The position numbers and the translations under genes were made by a program. From assembly GCA_028023455.1 (NCBI GenBank), contig JAQFVV010006203.1, positions 10,138,876 to 10,202,875 of the forward strand: DNA of 64,000 nt. Direction: 5' to 3'. Source of the stretch: Epiperipatus broadwayi (Eukaryota; Onychophora; Udeonychophora; Euonychophora; Peripatidae). Of the stretch, positions 58,736-64,000 are shown piece after piece. Every line of letters starts with the position of its first letter. The first letter of the stretch is position 1. Below the pieces are notes generated by a model, which was given only the letters and a program-made list of their open reading frames with translations, was not told the DNA's origin and made no database searches.

Positions 58736-58754
58736 AGTATATTATATATACTTT

Positions 58755-59065
58755 TAAATTAGATATAATTAGAGGAGATTTGAACCCAGACTTTCAAGTT
58801 ATCTTTAGTCATTCACTCCATCACATGACCGCATACATGCAAAAAAGATAAATAATCTCCAATATATGTATTTTGTGCTAAACCAGCACTTATCAGTTGT
58901 TCCAGATCATCTAGCATATATATATAGTCAGTGCTCAGATTATATTAGGATAGCAAACCTTCAAACTTTAATGGACATCTTCAATTTTCTCCACTCTCCA
59001 ACTCTTCAGTCCCTCCATATCAATGAAAATCTGAAGATGGCATGTTCAAAGCCCCTTTCTACCAC
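58755..59065. mobile_element. tRNA-like SINE unit, reverse orientation head
   Basis: GAGGAGATTTGAACCCAGAC is the complement of a B-box-bearing tRNA-like head (GTCTGGGTTCAAATCTCC). The body shares AACCAGCACTTATCAG, CAGTGCTCAG, CTTCAAACTTTAATGGACA and CTCCAACTCTTCAG with the other units. Same family as 25230-25690. Confidence 0.5.
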
Positions 59066-59150
59066 ATACCTGCAAAAAAGATAAATGATCTCCAATATAC
59101 ATATTTCATGCTGAATCAGCACTTATCAGTTGGCCTATATCATCATCTAC

Positions 59151-59194
<44 letters not shown>

Positions 59195-59890
59195 ATCAGT
59201 GTTAGGTTTATATTAAGATAGAAAAATTTCAAACTTTAATGTACAGGCTTCAGTCTTCTTTATTCTCCAACTCTTCAGCCATCCATATCATTGAAAATCT
59301 GTAGAAGCATGTTCAAAGCCCTTATTTGCCAATTTTGTTGTCATGCTCATATTGACTATACGTCACTCTGACTAGTCATGTGCAGGACCTTAAGCCCACT
59401 TAAATACACAGAAGAGAGATGGGCAGAATACAAGTTTCCTCTAATTACATCTAGGTTAAAAGTATATATAATAGTATTTAAATATTATATATTCAGCTTA
59501 TATTCTGCCCGTCCCTCTTCTGTGTATTTAAGTGGGCTTAAGGTTCTTCATATAAGGGGTCAGAATGACTTATGTTCAACATAGGTATGAAACAAAATTA
59601 GCAAATAGGGATGCCATCTTCAGATTTTTAATGATATGTATGGCTGAAGAGTTAATGAGTGGAAAAGTTTGCAGTCTGTCCATTAAAGTTTGGAAGATAT
59701 GCTATTTTAATATAAACTGAGCACTGATTATATATATGTAGGAGAAAGTAAGTGTTGTTTCAGCATGGAATACATATATTTGAGATAGCTTATCTTTTTC
59801 TCATTAGGTGGACATGTGTATCGGCTGTATAAGATGGAGAGAATAGATAAAGGAAGCTTGAGAGTCAGGTCCAAATCACTTCTAATTAAT
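59066..59890. mobile_element. SINE-like palindrome, arms about 370 bp, with near-perfect central stem
   Basis: Two units of the family face each other around about 59466. The inner stem (59387-59434 with 59497-59544) pairs in 46 of 48 positions, including one G-U, reading ACCTTAAGCCCACTTAAATA... and its complement. Outer arms share ATTTCATGCTGAATCAGCAC and its partner CAGCATGGAATAC. The right end (GTATAAGATGGAGAGAATAG, GGTCCAAATC) is a diverged tRNA-like head. A (CA)n(TA)n microsatellite is at 59150-59194. Confidence 0.5.
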
Positions 59891-60540
59891 GAACATAACT
59901 ACTACTAAGAGAAAACAATACTATTATTATGTTCTATTCATATCACCTTTTTTTTTTGATTTGTTTGTAAACACTTTTTTTTAAGTTAGAATAAAATTTT
60001 AAGCTGACTTATGAATAATTGTAAAAAGCATAAGAATGCTAAAAACGTAAGAATAATATATTAAAATATTAACAAGGGATTGACTAAATTAATTTCCGTT
60101 TCCTCCGCGCACACATACTTTTATTTCAAGTTAGATATAAAAACCTCAATTGTGCTAGAAAGGCATTGATTATAAAATATTTTTATATCTATTACTTAAT
60201 AAACATTTTATAAGCATTGTTTGTGACTTTTTTATTTTTATATTGTCCTGTATATTTTTTGTTGTCCCATGAATGCTCTTAAGACTTGTTATTCGGCCCT
60301 AAAAAGTTTGCCAACTCCTGTTCTAAAATTCCACAAAAAATATAAATCTGATAAATATTAAGTGATAATATAACATTTGTTCCAGAGAATCATTAGGTTT
60401 TTTATTAATCATGACATATTTTATGCCCAGCATTATATATAATAGTGAACATGCAAAAAATATGTATTTTCATTTGTAATTGTTTTAAAAAATAAATAAC
60501 GGTTATATATATATATCAAATTAATAATTGATGAACTACA
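59891..60540. other. Noncoding, nothing recognised
   Basis: AT-rich sequence with short A and T runs. No exon or element boundary was seen. Confidence 0.5.
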
Positions 60541-60544
60541 GTAT

Positions 60545-60695
60545 ATATAAAACAAAATCAAAGCTGTCATTTTCATCACACAAATTCGCCATATGCTTAA
60601 AAAAAAGAACAGATTCTGAACTGATTTAGGTACCTGTTCCAGCTTTGGTAAATAAAATCAAAATCTTGCATGACAGCTTTGATTTTTATTCTGCA
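60545..60695. repeat. Small inverted repeat, about 150 bp
   Basis: AAAATCAAAGCTGTCAT at about 60553 is the exact reverse complement of ATGACAGCTTTGATTTT at about 60670. The arms are about 17-20 bp and the loop about 100 bp. A minimal MITE-like hairpin. Confidence 0.5.
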
Positions 60696-60699
60696 TAGA

Positions 60700-61585
60700 T
60701 TGTTGATGGCATGAGTTTACTATTTATTGTACATATTTTATAAATAATAAAACAGTCTTAAAAATCTTAACGGGAAAACAGAAGATAACTCATTAAACTA
60801 ATCAAATGATCATTGATCAGGATTTATATTTTCTTGGTTTATTCTATAGCTAATAATTTTGTAAATACATGAGATATTATAATCAAATACTTATCAACTT
60901 AGATCTAAATCCAAGATTTTTCTAGATTTACATCACAGATCATGATAATAGTGTGTAGATGCACTAATTTTTGGAATTAATGTATTTTATCAACATACAT
61001 GAACATATACAATGGTTTTAAATTAGATAGTTCAGGGTAAAAAAACAATACCAATCAGGATTATCAGTTGCTGAGTAGTGAAAACATGAGTGGCTTTTCA
61101 TTTTTGTTTTATCTTTTAAGAATATCTAATATTGAAGAATAAACTAATATTGAATTTAATTGGCTATAAGGTGGTTACCTGAAAAAAACTTTAACCAGGT
61201 TAGAAACTAAAATAATGTTCAAGCTACCTAGTACATATATTATAATGATAATTGGCCTTTTAACAATGATAATTGATCAAAAAAACAATATTTGCAAATT
61301 AATTTTTAGTCTAGGGAAATTATGAAATCTAACAGGTGACCATGTACATGGTGGAGTGACTATACAATTTTTTATTTAATTGACTAATTTATAATAGTCA
61401 TGGATAACAATTAAACTGAATATAAATAAAAATACAAGTTTTTATGTGAATTCAATCATGTTTTGGTAAACATTATCTTTAGTGGGACAAACTATACAGA
61501 CTCTGGCGGGATAATTTTGAACTATAATACATAGTTCTCAGTAATATATATAATAGATTAAATACACAGGCTTATATATATCTGT
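60700..61585. other. Noncoding, nothing recognised
   Basis: AT-rich sequence with no recognisable element or exon. Confidence 0.5.
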
Positions 61586-61589
61586 GTCT

Positions 61590-61935
61590 ATATATGTAAT
61601 AGACAGGGTATGAGCACAGACTTTCACATGACCCACCACTCTCCACACTATCTCATAACACTGATACACCTGAACACACATATGTCGAAAAGATAAATAA
61701 TCACCAATATACGTATTTCATGCTAAACCAGCAATCATCAGTTGGTCCAGATTACCATCTCTATACATATATGCTACAAGTGCTCAGGTATATATTAAGA
61801 TAGCAAATCCTCTCACTTTAATGGACAGGCTTCAATGTACTCCACACTCCAACTCTTCAACTGTCCATCCAATTAAAAATCTGATGATGGAACGCTCAAA
61901 GGCCACCCTTATGCTGAGATTGTTGCAATAAATTC
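61590..61935. mobile_element. SINE-like unit of the 25-kb/59-kb family
   Basis: AAGATAAATAATCACCAATA, TTTCATGCTAAACCAGCAAT, AGTGCTCAG, CTTTAATGGACAGGCTTCA and CTCCAACTCTTCAACTG follow the same order as at 58.8-59.3 kb. The tRNA-like head is poorly preserved (GGTATGAGCACAGACTTTCA). Confidence 0.5.
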
Positions 61936-62640
61936 CACAAAAATGGTGTCACTATTGCAAAGATTCCTGAGTGAAAACTCCTGCAGATAGCATGAAAATA
62001 AGGCATTGCTGGTATCAAATTGTTACTTTAGCTTACATTTCATGCACATACATAGATTCTCTACACATTGTTGAATCCACTGAGCTGTGGTGGATTTCAA
62101 TCAGAGTATATTGTGCATTGGTCTCTGAAAAACTTGCCCAGTTTATAATAACTTGAGTACTTATATCAGTCTCATGAACAATGTAATCTTGTGGTAAATT
62201 ATCTGCCCAATAAAAGACTATGGGCACAAGGATTTTCAGGGACAGATGACTTCTGTAAAAAAAGAGCTGTATCTGATAAATATATAATGGTGACATAATC
62301 TGCATTGCCATCCAACACCATTTGTGCTTTCATCATATCTCACCAGTGAACTCTGTTTATCACAATGCTGATATAGGATATTATTCTTTAGCAGCTGCCT
62401 CCTCATTAACCACATCATTGCCATATTCCATAGTTCAAAATTCCTCCATCAACTGAGATGAGTGCCAAGATTCTGTGAAAATAGCTGGAAGATCTAATAT
62501 TTCATTTATTGCCATGATAAGTGAATGTTATAGGATTTATGCCTGCCATAGTCTTATTGTAGTTAGTCATGAAGTAATATGATTCTCACACAAGCTTTCT
62601 GAATGGATTTCAAACACCAGATAGCATACATACAATCACT
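61936..62640. other. Noncoding, slightly richer in G+C
   Basis: Small ORFs on both strands (61971-62156 +, 62033-62311 -, 62236-62424 -) overlap one another. None shows the transporter TM7-12 pattern or any domain I recognise. Confidence 0.5.
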
Positions 62641-62644
62641 TTTG

Positions 62645-62735
62645 CCAAAGTACCAACTTTACAACTATAGATATTGTCAAAGGACCAAGTTTACAACTAC
62701 AGATATTGTTACAATACCAACTTTACAACTACAGG
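62645..62735 (+). repeat. Three-copy tandem repeat, about 33-bp unit
   Basis: ACCAACTTTACAACTA with TAGATATTGT, then ACCAAGTTTACAACTACAGATATTGT, then ACCAACTTTACAACTACAGG: three imperfect direct copies. Confidence 0.5.
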
Positions 62736-63264
62736 AAAGAAAAAAAAAGTAACAAAATTTGAAAAAAAAAAAAGTTTTCAGCCTGCTAAAGATAATGTTT
62801 ACCCATGTTTCCTGATCATTACTCCCTCCAAATTAATAACAATATTAAATGATAAAATAAATAATCTACTTAGAATCCAGATGAAAAATAAATAAGCAAC
62901 AAAAATTTCTACAATAACAACAATTTCAATTAACAAACAGAATGAGAATAATATTTAAAAAATTATAGTTGCATATTTGCAACTAAGATTGTACGAAGAC
63001 CATGCATGATAGGAAAAATTTTAATTGATTCCTAATTCATAAAAAAAGTTTTTATTAAGTTCGTTCAATTACTTTATATCTTCAAGCAATTTTAATATTT
63101 TAACTTCTCGTGGTTTGTTTCCATCATAGTTAATTCCCATGAGGTTTTTCCTGTCATTAAAAGTATCAAAATTACGCAGCTTTATAACTAGAAGATTGCT
63201 TCCATTTGACAATTAGTTGGAGCAAGTTTTCTTGTATCAAGTGTCACACATTTTCAATATCAGA
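62736..63264. other. Noncoding, nothing recognised
   Basis: AT-rich. The 73-codon ORF at 62674-62895 starts in the tandem repeat and runs through A-rich codons; it is not convincing. Confidence 0.5.
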
Positions 63265-63720
63265 AAGTAATTAATAGATCTGCAGAATTGAAATTAATTT
63301 TAAGGTGTTTCTTTATTTATAGTTCCATGATATCAGGGTAAGGCATTCTATAGTTTCTATCCCAGAAACTGCATTGTCAACTTAAAAACAATCATTATTT
63401 TTTTTTTTTACTTCCATTCTCTAAGTGACAATGAAGAAGTGATCATTTCTTTCCTTTGTTTAAAGTAGACAATGTAAAAGTTTGCAATTGGTTCCCATAG
63501 CAACTTGGTATTATTAATAATTGATTTTATTTTGAAATAAAGAATTGTAATAAAATTTTAATTTTTACAATTATTATTATTTTAAATTACTTGTATAAAA
63601 GCCAGGTGTATAAAATAAATTGTAAATTTAGAATACATACTGATAAAAAAATGCACATTTAAAAGCCATGCATGTAAACTCGGTCATGTAGGTTATATTA
63701 TGTAAGACATATATATTATA
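63265..63720 (+). repeat. Dispersed repeat copy matching 180-690
   Basis: GCAGAATTGAAATTAATTTT, GACAATGAAGAAG, GGTTCCCATAGCAACTTG and TGTAAACTCGG follow the same order and orientation as the copy near the left end of the window. It is substantially diverged. Confidence 0.5.
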
Positions 63721-64000
63721 TATTTATATATTCCTTTTTGCATATGAATTATTGTTCTATAAGTATAGTTAGATGGATAGAAATCCACTAACTTGTATGA
63801 TACTGGAGTGAATGTAGTGTTAAAAAGTTAAACACAGAAAAGAATAATTTAAGCAGTAAAATCAGAATTGTTTTCAGCATATGCAGAGATGTTTCATGCC
63901 TCTAGGTCACCTGATTAACATAGATGGTTCATGGAATACATGTGTAGTGAAAAAGGGTGTGTCTATAAAAAATTAAAATATATTGCAATTAAACTGATAG
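63721..64000. other. Right edge, nothing recognised
   Basis: AT-rich sequence up to the end of the window. Confidence 0.5.

Noticed and set aside
57590-64000. Search for TM7-TM12 exons of the transporter
   Set aside because: No splice-bounded segment with the expected loop or membrane pattern was recognised; the remaining exons are probably beyond the window.
1-64000. CRISPR arrays, bacterial operons, rRNA genes, intact tRNA genes
   Set aside because: None seen; the tandem repeats present lack unique spacers and the locus is eukaryotic with introns.

Overview
This is an AT-rich stretch of an animal nuclear genome, almost certainly from an invertebrate. The evidence is spliced exons with GT/AG borders and long introns, abundant Penelope-like retroelements (PLEs), a LINE fragment, tRNA-like SINE pieces, TA-flanked MITEs and many palindromic repeats. 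I cannot name the species. There is no bacterial-style operon, CRISPR array, rRNA gene or intact tRNA gene.

One host gene spans most of the window on the + strand: a major-facilitator transporter of the SVOP (synaptic vesicle 2-related protein) type. Seven exons join in one frame with matching splice phases: 5905-6047, 6272-6370, 15257-15328, 23314-23438, 30090-30153, 53366-53491 and 57452-57589. Together they give about 256 residues, covering the conserved N-terminal region and the first six membrane segments, ending just after the PESPR signature. The 5' end and the C-terminal half were not found. The 64-nt exon at 30090 was found from splice phase and family similarity.

The introns are packed with repeats. 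Left flank (1-5.9 kb): a 2.5-kb foldback element and a TA-flanked pogo/Tigger-like MITE. Intron 2 (6.4-15.3 kb): two direct copies of an unnamed 2.5-3.2 kb repeat, one of them carrying a 0.75-kb insertion that the other lacks. Intron 3 (15.3-23.3 kb): a degenerate telomere-like array and an unidentified 129-codon ORF. Intron 4 (23.4-30.1 kb): a third fragment of the 3-kb repeat, a second pogo-like MITE, a tRNA-Val-like SINE head, and a minus-strand PLE with reverse transcriptase (RT) and GIY-YIG domains. Intron 5 (30.2-53.4 kb): a tandem PLE array bounded by pseudo-LTRs (pLTRs), one of them inverted; a 1.2-kb inverted repeat; polypurine and polypyrimidine tracts; and a 3.8-kb composite element with inverted repeated ends. 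Intron 6 (53.5-57.5 kb): a LINE tail and a head-to-head PLE relic. The right flank holds more palindromic SINE-like units.

The most interesting signal is in the PLE pLTRs. Each carries a compact motif resembling a hammerhead ribozyme: a CUGANGA-like core, a six-pair hairpin, then GAAA and a GUC cleavage triplet. Four copies are visible, and substitutions in two stems keep the pairing. The two tandem PLE copies also share an 8-A run that puts the GIY-YIG endonuclease one frame away from the RT. Several differences between copies look like CpG to TpG decay.
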